This document shows positions 32,130 through 43,447 of a DNA stretch of 64,000 nt, piece by piece. The DNA lies in the NCBI GenBank assembly GCA_026018925.1, contig JAKSZU010000018.1:32044307-32108306 (forward strand). The letters are read 5' to 3'. The DNA is from Tupaia tana (Eukaryota > Chordata > Mammalia > Scandentia > Tupaiidae). Positions within the stretch are counted from its first letter, which is position 1; each line of letters begins with the position of its first letter. The position numbers were made by a program, and so were the translations under genes. A model generated the notes under the pieces. It ran no database searches. It was given only the letters and a program-made list of their open reading frames with translations, and was not told the DNA's origin.

Positions 32130-32961
32130 TGTACTCTTTTTCACACACACATGTGCACACAAACACATGCACACACACATTCACCAGCACAATGCTGGTT
32201 GTTTTTGAACTGAGAGCTTTAGGACTAACCAAAATTATCCTGGGGAAAGAAAAAGGAGTGGGGTGGCAATCAGGAAAAACCTCTTCCACCTAAGAAAACA
32301 TTGTTGAAATGTCCTTGAAGCTCTGATCTCGTTGGCATTCTCCTCTCTTTGATGGAAATGTTCCTTATCCCCAATTTCATGCACAAGTTTAAATCAACGT
32401 GTAAATATTTTGCCATCACTAGGTCCTCATTCCCTCATCTAAGTATTCAGAAGTCTTTAGTTCACATGTGAAAGAACATAGAGGCCTTATCATCTTACAT
32501 GGAAACCGGGGCATGTGCTGACAAGCTAAACCATGGTGGAATAATTGTGGTCTGTCCAGTAAAGACTTGTTGGCTTTCCAAGCTGGCGTTCCCCTGAGCC
32601 ACTGTGGCCTACTTGCTGTTAGCGTAGTCTCTTGCTTTTAATGGTGTTTCAGCTCTGAGAGCTCAAATCATTGGGATGAAAAGAAGTGGTCAAAGATCTG
32701 GCTGTTTCATCTGTGCTGTCAAACATCTGGGTGTTGAGGAACATCTGGATGGCTGAGTTCTGACTAGTGTATTATACAGGCCCCATTCCTTTGCTTTCCC
32801 CTTAGTGAAAGATCTAGTCAAAAGAGATTCATCTCTTAGAATTGTAGGAAGCTGCAGTGTTTTCTTATTAACTCCAGCTTTTTAGAGCAAAGAATCAAAG
32901 CCGCAACAGGAAAGAAACAAATAGAAGACTATGATGATAAAGAGGTTAAAATGACAGGACA
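32130..32961. other. Non-coding sequence, no gene seen
   Basis: A CA-rich run (32142-32180) and otherwise unique sequence. No exon or repeat recognised. Confidence 0.45.
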
Positions 32962-33226
32962 TGTACCCCGTCTTGCTGGCATCATTGGTAACATAGTGAA
33001 CTGCAATGCTGGAAGCCACATCTGACCATGGGTTCAGACCCCTGAGTCAGCCTGAAAACATTTTGGGTGCATGCACATGTGCCCATGTGCCCAAGATCCT
33101 GAAGAGCTAGAGAGCAGTGAAAGTGTCATCACAGCATGACAAGACCTCTCTAAGAGAGCTTCTGTCTCTCTTTCTCTCTTTCGTGCACTCTCTATCATAA
33201 ATAAAATAAATAGACTTAAAAAAAAA
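32962..33226 (+). mobile_element. SINE-C copy
   Basis: TGGCATCATTGGTAACATAG, ACTGCAATGCTGGAAGCC, GGGTTCAGACCCCTG, AGATCCTGAAGAGCTAG and a TAAATAAAATAAATAG tail. The best complete SINE-C in the window. Confidence 0.75.
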
Positions 33227-33282
33227 CATTATCCAGAGTCAGTAAAAATGATTGAATTGTTTGTGTTGATTGTTTGTGTTCT

Positions 33283-33490
33283 TTTTTTTTTTTAAGAATG
33301 GTTTATTTGATTTTATTCAGAGTCTAGGTCATTATTATTCTCCTTGTCATTTGCTACAGGGCACATGCACTCACCAGAAAAAGACACAGAGCAAAAGAAA
33401 TGAGAAAGCAAGCCACAAGGTCTGGGATTTAAACCATGGTCAGTCTTGTGGGAGTCCAGTGCCTCAACCACCATGCCACTTGCTGGCCCA
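33283..33490 (-). mobile_element. SINE-As-like copy, reverse
   Basis: (T)12 start, GCTACAGGGCACATGCACTC, GAAAGCAAGCCACAAGG, TTTAAACCATGG and ACTTGCTGGCCC. It keeps the GCACATGCACTC block but lacks the body. Confidence 0.85.
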
Positions 33491-33723
33491 GTGTGTCGGT
33501 GTTTCTAAGTGTAGGACACATGCCCCTGGGGACAGGTGAAATTATTTGAGGTAGGGCATTAAATAACAGAGACTTAAAAAGATATATGATTCCTTTTTTC
33601 TAGTCTCTTTAAATTCTTCTGCTTATATGTGAGACAAAGTCGCCTTTGGGTATTTCTATGTCTTCAATACCTCTCCAACACTAAAGTTCAGTCTTCAGTA
33701 TGACAGTAGAACCTAGCTTAAAT

Positions 33724-33818
33724 TGGGGACCAGCAGTTGGCATAATGGTTATGTTGCTGAACTCCCATGTAGTCGACCACGGTTTGAGTCCTGGACCCAG
33801 TGGCTTAAACTCTGGGAG

Positions 33819-33851
<33 letters not shown>

Positions 33852-33998
33852 CCAAGATCCCAAGAGGATAATGAAGGAAAAGGGATTACAGCATGGCCAT
33901 CCCCCCTGGGGGATGATTTCTTCCTTTCTATTTCTCTGTCTCTCTCTTTCTGGTGAGCGTACTCGCCCTATAGCAAAAACCTCTCCAAAAAAAATATT
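33724..33998 (+). mobile_element. SINE-A copy with (GT)n expansion
   Basis: GGGGACCAGCAGTTGGCATAATGG, GTTTGAGTCCTGGACC, a (GT)n run of about 27 bases in the normal GTGTGTG position, then body and CTCGCCCTATAGC block. Confidence 0.93.
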
Positions 33999-34254
33999 TT
34001 TTGAATTTAGTAATATGGCTTTGCTTGACTTTTATTTATTTTTAATTATTGCTTTCTTTTTCATTTATTGCAGTGTATAAATTTATTGTTATTCTAAAAG
34101 TAAGGGTGTGCCTATTTAAAGAAAGCTTTTAAATAATTGTGTAGGCGAGTATATGGATATGTCAGAAATCATGAACGTCATATATGAACAGGCTTATTTT
34201 AAGGTTACTGTCCTAGTCCTTCACTATAAAAGGAGAGTGTAATTATTTCATTCA

Positions 34255-34960
34255 TTCATCCATCTATCCGTTTATATGCTTACACATCTGTCTGTCTATC
34301 CACCCAGCAAATATGTAGTGAGCCTCTATTATGTTGTGTTGGACCTCATGGATTGGGAGCAAAGTTCTTGACCTCAAAGGAAGAGGGGAGATAAATAACT
34401 AACAAATAAATAAACAACTATCAAGCTAATGCCAAAAGAGAAATGTAGAAAAAGAAAACAAGTTAACAGACTAGAAAATGATAGAACTGAAGATTCCAGA
34501 GAGTGGTCAGGGCTGGACCCCCTGAGAAGGTACCATTTGAGCCAAGGCTCGGAAGAATAAAGGTATGAACTATTGTATATGTGGGGGAAAGCATCTCAAG
34601 AAGATGAACAACCAGTGCAAAGTCCTGAGGCAGGAGCATGCCTAGTGAGACTGTGGAACAAGAAGGAGGCTTGTGTGGCTGTGTGGAGTAAACTAAGAGC
34701 CTGGTACAAGATGAGATCAGACAGCTGGGCAGGTGGTGAGATTTACAAGACCTTGTTGACCATGGTAATAATCTTAACCGCAATGAGATGGAAGCCACTG
34801 GAATCTTTTGAGTAGAAGCATGACTTGATCTGATTTCTGTGTTAAAACTCTCTCTGGTCACTGTGTGGAGAATAGGTTGAGGGAGGATGAGGCACAATGG
34901 AAGTGGGGAGAACTGAAGAGGCTCCTACTGACTATTCCAAGCTGTAGTTTATACCAAGGT
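34255..34960 (+). repeat. Ancient interspersed repeat (unnamed), longest copy
   Basis: TGGTCAGGGCTGGACCCCC, GAGCCAAGGCTCGGAAG, AGTGCAAAGTCCTGAGGCAGG, GAGATGGAAGCCACTGGAA and CACTGTGTGGAGAATAGG follow the consensus of a widespread placental repeat. Class not assigned. Confidence 0.75.
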
Positions 34961-35139
34961 AGTAGTGTTGAGAAGCTTAAGCCCCAGGAATCTTTACTGT
35001 TGATTTAGAAGGGATAAGTGAAAGCAGCATAAAATCAGGACTGGTCTGAAAAAACTTATATACTGGCAACAGACAAGATGATAGTTCTTGTTGTAGGGAA
35101 GGTTCTAGAACATGGCATTGCTTCTATACAGGACCCTCT

Positions 35140-35352
35140 CTTTTTTAAAAATGTGTTTGTTCATTTCCATTAGTGACATACAGAGAGAAAGGCACTCTTA
35201 ACCAGATCCTCAAACTACAATCCACTCCCAGTCTCAGTCAACCTGGATTATAGGTGCATGCCTATTGTGCCCAGGGAAGTCCCAAGACATGAACCCAAGA
35301 CCTTTCCCATGTGCCTCCAACCATATTACTCTAATGCCACCACCCGACTCCT
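35140..35352 (-). mobile_element. SINE-B, reverse
   Basis: CAGTCTCAGTCAACCTGG, GAACCCAAGACCTTTCCC and ATGCCACCACCCGACTCC give the reversed SINE-B; the tail region is AT-rich. Confidence 0.65.
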
Positions 35353-35429
35353 AGGTGGGGCCCTTCTGCAGAAGTTCGAGTGTATCATTGTCAAAAAGAT
35401 TCATTTCAGGGCAAGAGAGTGAGAGGAGG

Positions 35430-35671
35430 GCAGGCCCCAAAGTGCAGTGGTTAAGCTTTGAACCAGATCCCTTATGGCCAACTGATTTCAGTCCCAGTCT
35501 CAGTGACTTGAAAAACATGCTGGGTATGTGTCCTTATGTATGTGCATGTCAAAAATCCTGATCAATGAAGAAATAGAGGAAAAAAGATGACATGACCAGG
35601 TATGATTAGGAGTTGCTTTCTCTCTGTGTGTTCTGTATCTCTCTTTCTCTTTCTCTTGTCTCTTTCTGCTT

Positions 35672-35716
<45 letters not shown>

Positions 35717-35755
35717 GGCAAGCACACACACCCTCTAACCAAAAAATAAAAAGGA
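35430..35755 (+). mobile_element. SINE-A, diverged, with CT expansion
   Basis: GCAGTGGTTAAGCTTTGAACC, CAGTCCCAGTCTCAGTGAC, AAATCCTGATCAATGAAG and a CT tract of about 100 bases, then GGCAAGCACACACACCC. Confidence 0.75.
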
Positions 35756-35960
35756 GAGAGAGAAAGTGAGATATAAGCAAATAAGCAAAGACCAGCATTG
35801 GAGGTTTTATCTTGGGAGAATGTTGTCTAAAGACATCATAATCTAAATCTTTAAACTGGTTACACTGTGCAAATAAAGGTGAACCAAACTTGCTTATAAA
35901 TCCTGAAAAGACTACAATAAAGGGACACCACCCAAGGTTGTACAGCATTGACAAGAGTAT

Positions 35961-36376
35961 AAGTTTTCAAACTTAGTGAAATACTAGAATAACCCAGGGG
36001 GCTTTTAACAATTGTTGTTTGGGAGCCAGCATGGGGCATGGTGGTTAAGGCAGCTGGATTACCACATAGCCAACCACAGTCTGAGTTTCCAGACCTGGTG
36101 GCTTGAAAATCACGCTGGGTATTTGTGTGTGAGTGCCCAAGATCCCTAGAGGAGAATGAAGGAGAAGAAATTGCAGCATGATCATTCCCCCTTTCTCTCT
36201 GGCAAGCGCATGCACCCTACAGCAAAAACTTAAAAAATAATTAAAAATTGTTGCCTGACCATTGTCCAGGCCACATCCTAGTCCAATTAAATCAGATTCT
36301 CTGAAGATGGAATCCAGGGCACAGGAGTAGTAAAGTACCCCAGGTGATTCCTAAGTGCACCCCCAAGTTTGAGTAC
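35961..36376. mobile_element. MER5A-like hAT element, split by a SINE-A
   Basis: TTTTCAAACTTAGTGAAATAC and AACCCAGGGGGCTTTTAAC lie left of the SINE. AGGCCACATCCTAGTCC and CCCAGGTGATTCCTAAG lie right of it. Together they follow the MER5A consensus as I know it. Confidence 0.7.
36018..36245 (+). mobile_element. SINE-A inside a MER5A-like element
   Basis: GGGAGCCAGCATGGGGCATGG, AGAGGAGAATGAAGGAGAAG and GCGCATGCACCCTACAGC. AATTGTTG flanks it at 36010-36017 and 36246-36253. Confidence 0.9.
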
Positions 36377-36475
36377 AATTGTCACAGAGCCATGCTTTAC
36401 AGGCTTGGTCACACCTAGGGATCATGTTGGAATGCTGATTCTGACTGAGCGAGTCTGCAGTGGGACCTGAGATGC

Positions 36476-36630
36476 TGCCTTCCTTCCTTCCTTTCTTCCT
36501 TCCTTCCTTCCTTCCTTCCTTCCTTCCTTCTTCCCTCCCTTCCTTCCTTCCTTCCTTCCTTCTTTTCTTTCTTCCTTCTTTCTTTCTCTTTTTTTCTTCC
36601 TTTCTTTTTCTCTTTCTTCCTTTTCTTCTT
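36476..36630. repeat. (TTCC)n microsatellite
   Basis: TTCCTTCCTTCC units with TTTC interruptions, about 155 bases, pure pyrimidine on plus. Confidence 0.95.
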
Positions 36631-36680
36631 CATGTGGGGTCCAGCCACCTTACCCACCACACCACTGGCTGATCCCTGGG
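36476..36680 (-). mobile_element. SINE head with (TTCC)n-expanded tract, reverse
   Basis: A pyrimidine microsatellite (about 36476-36630) ends at ATGTGGGGTCCAGCCACCTTACC and CACCACTGGCTGATCC, a reversed SINE-A-type head. The normal CT tract seems to have been replaced by the expansion. Confidence 0.65.
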
Positions 36681-36689
36681 TTCTTTTTT

Positions 36690-37849
36690 TGCTTGGCTGC
36701 ACTTGGATGTGTACCTGGTGAAAGCCCATCCAACTCTCCAATGCTATTTGTGTACACTTCTATGGAAATTGTATGCTTTACAAAGCTTTTCTTTAAAAAA
36801 AAAAAAAAAAAAAAAGACAAAAAGTGGAAAAACAAACACAGGGAATGTATTAGCCTTAAGAGAGATGATACTAGCTGGAAGCATTGATGAATCCCAAAAG
36901 GTTTTAGACAAATTTGCAAATGAGACTCCTTAATGGCTACAGAGAGACTGGGGACTCATACTAAGCACTTAAATAGGCATCTTTCTCCTTCGAATGATCA
37001 GTCTCCAGGGATCTCCATCCCAAATATGCAGGGCACTGAACTATCTGCAAGTCTAACTAGGGTTATAGTCACTCTGTCTTGTGCCCCTGGAGAGGTGTGC
37101 AATTGCAGGAAATGTCTCTTCTCACCTTTGCAAAGAAAGCCCAACCCTTGCAAAGGGTGGAGTGAAGTTACTAGAAGATTGCCTGAAAACTTCTCAAAGA
37201 ACCTGTTGTATTATCAACCTTCCATCTGGCCCCACCCCTCTGGAACTCCATTCAATTCACTGCTGAAAATCACCATAGACACTCGGCATCTATTTCCTTA
37301 GACTTATCTTATAGCTCCATCTGACAGTTCTTATAATGTTTGATGACATAGATATGCTGAGCAAGCTGAGTGCCAATACCGCCAGCTCACCATGTTACGC
37401 TGGAATTACTGGGCTGGAATCAGAAGTCATTTAAATCTTCAGCAAGTTCTGGTTGTGGCTGTTGATTCAGAAAACCATGGTTTCTCTGAGGCCAGTGACG
37501 TTCCTGACAGATGATTTCCTTGAATGGAGGAGGCCTCTCTAGAGAGTCGTTTACAATATCAAATGCAGCTGAAACATCAAGACTCTGCAAATTCCTCAGT
37601 CTTGTGATTTTGGAAGCCCTGGAAGAGAAGATGCACCAAAGGTACACCCCAAGTGCATCTGATTCTTCAGAGAGGAAGAAGATATTCCACAAAGCGTGTT
37701 TGCTCTGGGAGTATTCCCCAGGATACTTCACAATATAGTTGGTTCTTCAACTAGTGAACCGATATGAAGTCACTATCATAGCGATAATAAGAGATATTTT
37801 AGTTTTGACACAACAGCTACCATCATCCTTACATAAAGTAAGTCATATC
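36690..37849. other. Non-coding sequence, no gene seen
   Basis: A (A)21 run at 36796-36816 suggests a retrotransposon tail, but no element is recognised upstream. The rest is unique and unremarkable. Confidence 0.4.
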
Positions 37850-38230
37850 TGGTCACCCGTCCTCTCAACCTGCCAATGGCTCCATTGTCCTCAGAGCAAA
37901 ATCCAAAGTCTTCACTGGGTTCTGGTCTTGTCTTAACCCACTAATGTCACCTCTCACCATTCTTGCCCTCCCTTGTGCACTTATTTCCACCACATTGGTC
38001 CCTGTCACTCCTAAGACACTGTAGGTATGTGTCCACCTCTTGGGACTCTGCGTTTCCTAGCCCTTCTGTATGGAGCCTCCCAAACCCATGTCCCATTGGC
38101 TAAATCACTTGTCCTTTCCAATTCTTAGCTTAAATGTTACTATTTTAATGTTTCCTACCCTGACTACCCTGACCCCTCCTGCTCCCACTCTTCCAATCCC
38201 CTTTATACTGACCTATTTGCTTTCTTCATG

Positions 38231-38440
38231 TAAAGTTTGTTTGTTTATTTTTATTTATTTATTTACTTTGGCTCAACAAGATCTCATGCCGTACTCTCCC
38301 TCTCCACCCTTCTCAGACAGCCAGGATCATGGGCATGCACACCTGACATGTACGGGTTGATCTGGGAACTGAGCCCCCATTCTTCCATATGTTTTTCAGC
38401 CTCTCACAGTATTGCATTACCGCTCCACCACAGCAATGGG
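38231..38440 (-). mobile_element. SINE-B inside an L2, reverse
   Basis: TTTATTTATTTATTTAC tail, AGCCAGGATCATGGGCATGC, GATCTGGGAACTGAGCC and ATTGCATTACCGCTCCACC. Confidence 0.75.
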
Positions 38441-38480
38441 TCCTACTTCCTTATTTCCGTGCTATTTTCAGCTAACATAC

Positions 38481-38832
38481 TGAAATGGTTTGACCGCCCC
38501 CTCCAAAATACACATTAAAATTTAATTGCCAATGTTGTGATGTTAAGAGATGGGACCTTTAAGGTGATTAAGCCATGTGGGCTCTGCCCTCATGAATAGG
38601 TTAGTGCCTTTATTGTTGGAGTTTAGCCTCCTTTTTATCTCTTGCTTTTACAGTCTCTCTTTCTCACTCTCTCTCACATTCCACTTTCACCTTGGGATGA
38701 CCCTTGATAGATGCCAGCATCATATTCTTGGACTTCCTAGCCTCCAGAACCGTCAGCCAAATAAACTTTTTTCCCCTATGAATTACCCAGTCTGTGGTAT
38801 TCTGGTATAGCAGCAGAAAATAGACTAAGACA
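38481..38832 (+). mobile_element. MaLR-type solo LTR
   Basis: Starts TGAAATGGTTTGACCGCCCC, carries GATGGGACCTTTAAGGTG and CTGCCCTCATGAATAGG, then CCAAATAAACTTTTTTCCCC and ends GCAGAAAATAGACTAAGACA. CATAC at both ends is a probable 5-bp target duplication. No internal retroviral sequence. Confidence 0.85.
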
Positions 38833-39023
38833 TACCATGATTTTCTTGTTATTTTGTTAATTATTTATCATCTATCTTTGTGCACTAGAATGTCAGCTCC
38901 ACAGGTCAAGGTATTTTTAAATTGTTATTGTTCAGTTTTGTTCATTGATGTTTCTCAAGTATCCTAAACAGAGTCTGACACATAGTAGATGCTCAACAAA
39001 TATTTGTACATGTTGAATGACTA

Positions 39024-39515
39024 AAATTTGTTGAGCTTAATATGTGCTGTCATTATGCTATGTGCTTTACATATACACATAAAATACTTAGCAATCCATA
39101 AGATGGGTGATATTATTAATCACACTTTTTTTGAAGCTTTTGCTTTAGGGTGTGTGCACTTGCCAGAGAGTGAGAAGGGACCATGAGAGATCACCCCCTC
39201 AAGGGAGATGGGCATGGTATACTCTCTCCATACCCCTCCTGGGACTTTGGGCACACACACGTACATGCCTGGTGTGCTTTTCAAGGTGCCAGGTCCAGAA
39301 CTTGAACTGTGGTCAGTGATATGAAAGTCCAGCACCTTAACCACCACACCACCTGCTGGCCTTATTAACCACATTTTAAGTGTAAGAACTAAAGGAGAGA
39401 GAGGTAAAGAGAGAGAGGCAAGTCAATCTGCTGAGGGTCACACAGCAAATAATGGAGCCAGGGGCTCAAACCCAAGCACTCAGATCCTATAGTACTAGTT
39501 CTTGACCACACTAAC
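39024..39515 (+). mobile_element. MIR, split by a SINE-A
   Basis: TTAATATGTGCTGTCATTATGC and GATGGGTGATATTATTAATC lie left of the SINE. GAGGGTCACACAGCAAATAATGG and GGCTCAAACCCAAGCAC lie right of it. Confidence 0.88.
39126..39361 (-). mobile_element. SINE-A inside a MIR, reverse
   Basis: GCTTTAGGGTGTGTGCACTTG, CCATACCCCTCCTGGGAC and CACCTGCTGGCC. TTATTAATCACA (39113-39124) and TTATTAACCACA (39362-39373) form the target duplication. Confidence 0.92.
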
Positions 39516-39789
39516 TAAACTAAAACAAGCGATGTCCAGAAGAGATTATTCGTTCAGCAAGCCAAGTTTTGTTTGTGGTAGACATCAGCTAATCATCCAT
39601 TCTTTCCCTCTGTAAGTGCACTGCAATTTCCCTCTAGGGAATTGTTTCTTACATCGCTTTCCATCTGTGGACTTCCAGTATAGTGGACTCTATCCCTGAG
39701 CTGAAGCAAAGCCTCTTTCAGGTACTAGCTAGGTGAACTTGGAGCATTAGTTAGCCTCTCTGGGCTCTTGCACTCTCATCTCTATAGAT

Positions 39790-39934
39790 GCTTCTATTCT
39801 AAGTTTATTTTGTTTACTTCTTTCATAAAAGAGAGAGAAAAAGAGAGAGCAAGCTGCCAGGTCTGGGACTTGAACCACAGTCAGCCATGTGGATCAGTCA
39901 GTGCCTTAACCACCATTCTACCTGCCGACCCAAT
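39790..39934 (-). mobile_element. SINE-As, reverse
   Basis: GAGAGCAAGCTGCCAGGTCTG, GACTTGAACCACAG and CTACCTGCCGACCC. Confidence 0.85.
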
Positions 39935-40084
39935 ATCAATATTATTAATCACCCTTAGAATTTTCAGTCATAACAGAAGTCCTGGAAACATAGGGCAAAG
40001 TATGTTTTCTCTCTTAGGCTTTTCAACCCTGTTCCCCATTCTGTTTCACCCTCAGAACTAAAGACTACGTGCTACTAAAAAAAT

Positions 40085-42260
40085 TCTTTTAAACTGTGCC
40101 GATTGAATTTTGTCAACCTTAGGAGGGAAAATGGATGATTATGCAGCCTGTTGGATGTCACTGTGTTTAAAGAGATGCTCTCAGAAATACACGCGTGCCC
40201 GATGAGGGGAGCATGAATCTGAGTCTCCCCCCCCCTCCCAAGCAGCCAATTCTTTCAGAATTAAGCAGTTTGGATACTCAACTACTGGGCTCATGCCCCA
40301 GGGCATAAACCTTCCCAGGCAGGGGGCTGTTGAACAAATAGGAAGCATCTCCCAGATCTCTGATTAACGCAGCTGTGGAAAATAGCATTTTGGTACATGG
40401 ACTCTCCAGATAGAGGCACTATGATCACAAAGCTTTTCTAGCCTGACAGAACCAGAATGCCTTGACTGGGCATGACCGACATTGAGAGAATTTTCTAGAT
40501 GCACATGGTTTTTGCGTGTCACTTTCATTGCATGTTGTAGATCACTTTTGGAGACTCCTTGGGACAATAGCTCCAACAGAAACATTTCTCTGTCTCAAGT
40601 GACCCAAAGTCAGAATACCTATTTTACACTGGGGAGGGGCTGGGGGGGGGAGAGACAGCTTCCCTTCTTTCTCCCCCATTTCCTACAACCGTGCCGCTGT
40701 GTACACTTCCAAGAGAGCATGACATGTGGGCATCAAAGCTGACCAAAAAGTGATCTGAAGTTAAGGTATTTTGCCAGTTTCCACTTTTTCACAGCATTCC
40801 TTTCTGTTTCTGCTTTTTCTTAAAAAAAAAAAAAAAAAAAAAAAAGCCTGACTTAAGAAAACTTGATCTGGTTGGGACAAACCTGGCCCCAGTAACTCCT
40901 TCCTGTGCTCCTCCACAGAAGAAGGGGTGGAGGCGAGAGGGCTGAGATTCCAGGAGGGGGAAATGCCAAGAGAGGGGGCAAGGGCAAATGGGGCCTTCTC
41001 TGCGGGGGACATTCAATAACTCTCTTAGCCTTTATGCTGTAGGACAGGGGCTCATTTGCTCGATTTGGGGTGACAGGGGCTGGTTTTGTTACCGCATAGC
41101 TGGAGTTTTGAATAAGTGCGGCTCTCTCGGAGGCTGAAGGCAGCATTCGTTATCTTAGCCATGGGAGGGCATGGAAACCCAAGGCGTTTTGGCAGTGGCA
41201 GCATAAATCCAGTGTTTGCAGGGGCCGCCCCCGCCAGGGAGGAAGGAATGTTCAGCTTCCCTTTGACGGTGAGATTTCCTGCTTCTCGTTGGAGAGGCTG
41301 TCTGGACTAGATGCTCCAGCGAAGTCTGCATCAATTACTTGAAAGGAAACCAACCCTATTCCTGAAGGTTTGGCGGCAGAAACGTTCATTGTTGAGAAAG
41401 GGGAAGAAAAAAAAAAAAAAAGACTAATGAACTCCCCTCTCTTCGGTATTTTCAAAGGCCTCTTGTGTTGGTGGCTGTTTTATTTTTTTCCTTTCTTTTC
41501 TTTTCCTTTTTCTTTCTTTCTTTTCTTCTCTCTTCTTTTTTCTTTTTCTTTTTTTTTTTTTAAGAGTTCTTAGGAACTCTCATTAGCCCCTCAATAAATG
41601 CTACTTTAAGGGCTTGTAACTTTGTCATTAAATCTTCACTCCAAGATGAATTAAGGTTGCAGCCAAGAAATGCCCTTCCCACCCCCGACGGGTTTCTTTA
41701 CAATTACCAAAAAAAGGCAGGAAAATAGATTTGTGGGGGATTTTTAGTACTCGTTTACGTGCGTTCCTGTCAAATGGTGATTCATTCAGGGCCACTTCAG
41801 TTTTTCTAACTTTCATCCATAATGGGCACGTTGACATTTTTATTTGAATCTCTTTACGCCATCTGAAATAATCTCCTTCCGCAACAGAAGCTGCTGCTTA
41901 ATTGCCACGGAGCGGCTGTTACCTCTCCTCCACCGACAGCCGCTTTCAGGATGGTGTTGAACTCAATGCTGTGGAACACACGGGCTGGCGACAGCGTGTC
42001 AGGTGGATTGATTGAATGGCCCCCTTGTTCCTGACTAGCTGTGTCTACACTGGTATCAGAGCCAAACAAAGCCCTTTGCATCTAAATATAGCATTTTGTT
42101 TGGCCCCAGGCCCTCACTGTCTTGTTTTTCCATTCTTCCATGCTCTAAAACAAATACAAGAGAGCCCCGTTTTAACTTGACTTACTTTTACCCAGAGTCG
42201 CATGTTCCATGGGGCAGACTGGTCCTGGAACTAGAAGTTCATGCACAATTAATCTGATTT
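40085..42260. promoter_or_regulatory. Repeat-poor 2-kb block, candidate enhancer cluster
   Basis: No recognised interspersed repeat apart from poly-A/T tracts near 40820, 41405 and 41480-41562. Rich in motifs: CTAAATATAG (42082-42091) fits the MEF2 consensus CTA(A/T)4TAG, CCCTTTGCATC is octamer-like, AACAAAGC fits a SOX site, and GATTGATTGAATGG is PBX/MEIS-like. Local CpG content (41.1-41.3, 41.9-42.0 kb) is above the window average. No exon or TATA-based promoter is supportable. Regulatory role is inferred. Confidence 0.4.
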
Positions 42261-42614
42261 TCTGGTTAATTGAAGGCAAACCAGAAAACTGCTTTGAGAG
42301 ATTTTCTCTTGTTATAAAGTCTTCTGAAACTCTGTTTAGACACTTGGAAGAGTGAAATCCTAGAACTGAAAGAGAAGTGGGGGTCTGGGTGCACCGAGGG
42401 CAGCACCCATGGAGCTAACCACATTGCCTGGGCTTTCTGTTTTCTGCACAACTCATTTTACTTTTGAACAACTTTCGTTCTTGGGTATTTTCTTCCTGTG
42501 TTTCCTGCCTGGATTGTTAATGAGGTGATTTTTTTTTTTTTTTCAGACTTGTTTTGTTGATGAGAGAGCCAGCAGAACTTCAGATAGCACTTTGGCCAAC
42601 CTCCTTTAGAAGTG

Positions 42615-42876
42615 GAGATGGGGTGGGGTGTAGCCAGAGACATCGTGGTTAGGAGCTGGATTCCTACATGGCCTACTAGGTTCAAGTCCTGGACCGACGG
42701 CTTGAAACACACCAGATATGTATGTGTGGATGTCCATAATCCCAGAAGAAACATGGAAAAGAAGGGATTGCGGTGTGGTGATCCCCTAAGGGTGCGATTT
42801 CTCACTTTCCCTCTTACTGTCTCTCTCTGTCTCTCTGGGAAATGCACATACTCTATAGCAAAAACTTAAAAAAAAG
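42615..42876 (+). mobile_element. SINE-A copy
   Basis: CATCGTGGTTAGGAGCTGG, GTTCAAGTCCTGGACC, AACATGGAAAAGAAGGG and ACTCTATAGCAAAAAC. Confidence 0.88.
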
Positions 42877-42974
42877 AAAATGGAGACAGTTAATCTTCAG
42901 GAGTTGTGAAACATCTGTGGCCATCGTAGAGCCTGCAAATTATTTATATATAAATACATACACGTGTGTGTGTA

Positions 42975-43228
42975 TTTTTTTTTAGAGAGAGATTTTTGCT
43001 ATAGAGCATGTGCACTTGCCAGAGAGACAGAGAGAGAGAAAGTGAGAATTCATCCCCCAGGGGCAATGGCCATGCCACAATCCCTTCTCCTCCATTCTCC
43101 TCTCAGGATTTTGGGAACACACTCACACACACCTGGCATGAGTTTTAAGCCACTGGATCTAGGACTTGAGCCACAGACAACTATGTCGGAGTCCAGTGAC
43201 GTAACCATTATGCCATATACTGGTCCTG
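42975..43228 (-). mobile_element. SINE-A, reverse
   Basis: GCTATAGAGCATGTGCACTTG, CCCTTCTCCTCCATTCTCC, AGTCCAGTGACGTAACC and CATATACTGGTCC. Confidence 0.9.
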
Positions 43229-43254
43229 ATACTGCAAATTTTTAAAAAAATTTT

Positions 43255-43433
43255 TAGAATTATTATTTTTTATTTAATTTTTATGTATTCATTTACTTAT
43301 TTTAACTTGACCAGAGAGAGACACAGAAGAGAGAGGAAAAATGAGAAAGCAAGCCACCGGGTTTGGGACTCAAACCATGGTCAACCACATGGGAGTGTTC
43401 ATTGCCTTAACTACCACACCGTCTACTGCTCCT
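43255..43433 (-). mobile_element. SINE-As, reverse
   Basis: TTTTAACTTGACCAGAGAG, AGAAAGCAAGCCACCGGG, GACTCAAACCATGG and CCGTCTACTGCTCC. Confidence 0.88.
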
Positions 43434-43447
43434 GAATGTTTATTTAT

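Larger units (their letters stand above)
37850..39022 (+). mobile_element. L2 LINE 3' region, split twice
   Basis: L2 segments lie at about 37850-38230 (TGGCTCCATTGTCCTCAGAG, AGCTTAAATGTTACTATTTT), 38441-38480 and 38833-39022 (ACTAGAATGTCAGCTCCAC, GACACATAGTAGATGCTC). A SINE-B (38231-38440) and a MaLR LTR (38481-38832) separate them. The order is co-linear with the L2 3' consensus. Confidence 0.85.

Noticed and set aside
34463-34897. 144-codon open frame on minus
   Set aside because: Antisense through an ancient interspersed repeat; no domain.
38481-38832. Endogenous retrovirus with coding capacity
   Set aside because: Only a solo LTR is present; no gag, pol or env sequence is seen beside it or beside the 9.2-kb LTR.
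41100-41300. CpG-island promoter
   Set aside because: CpG count is only locally raised and the stretch is short; no transcription start features.
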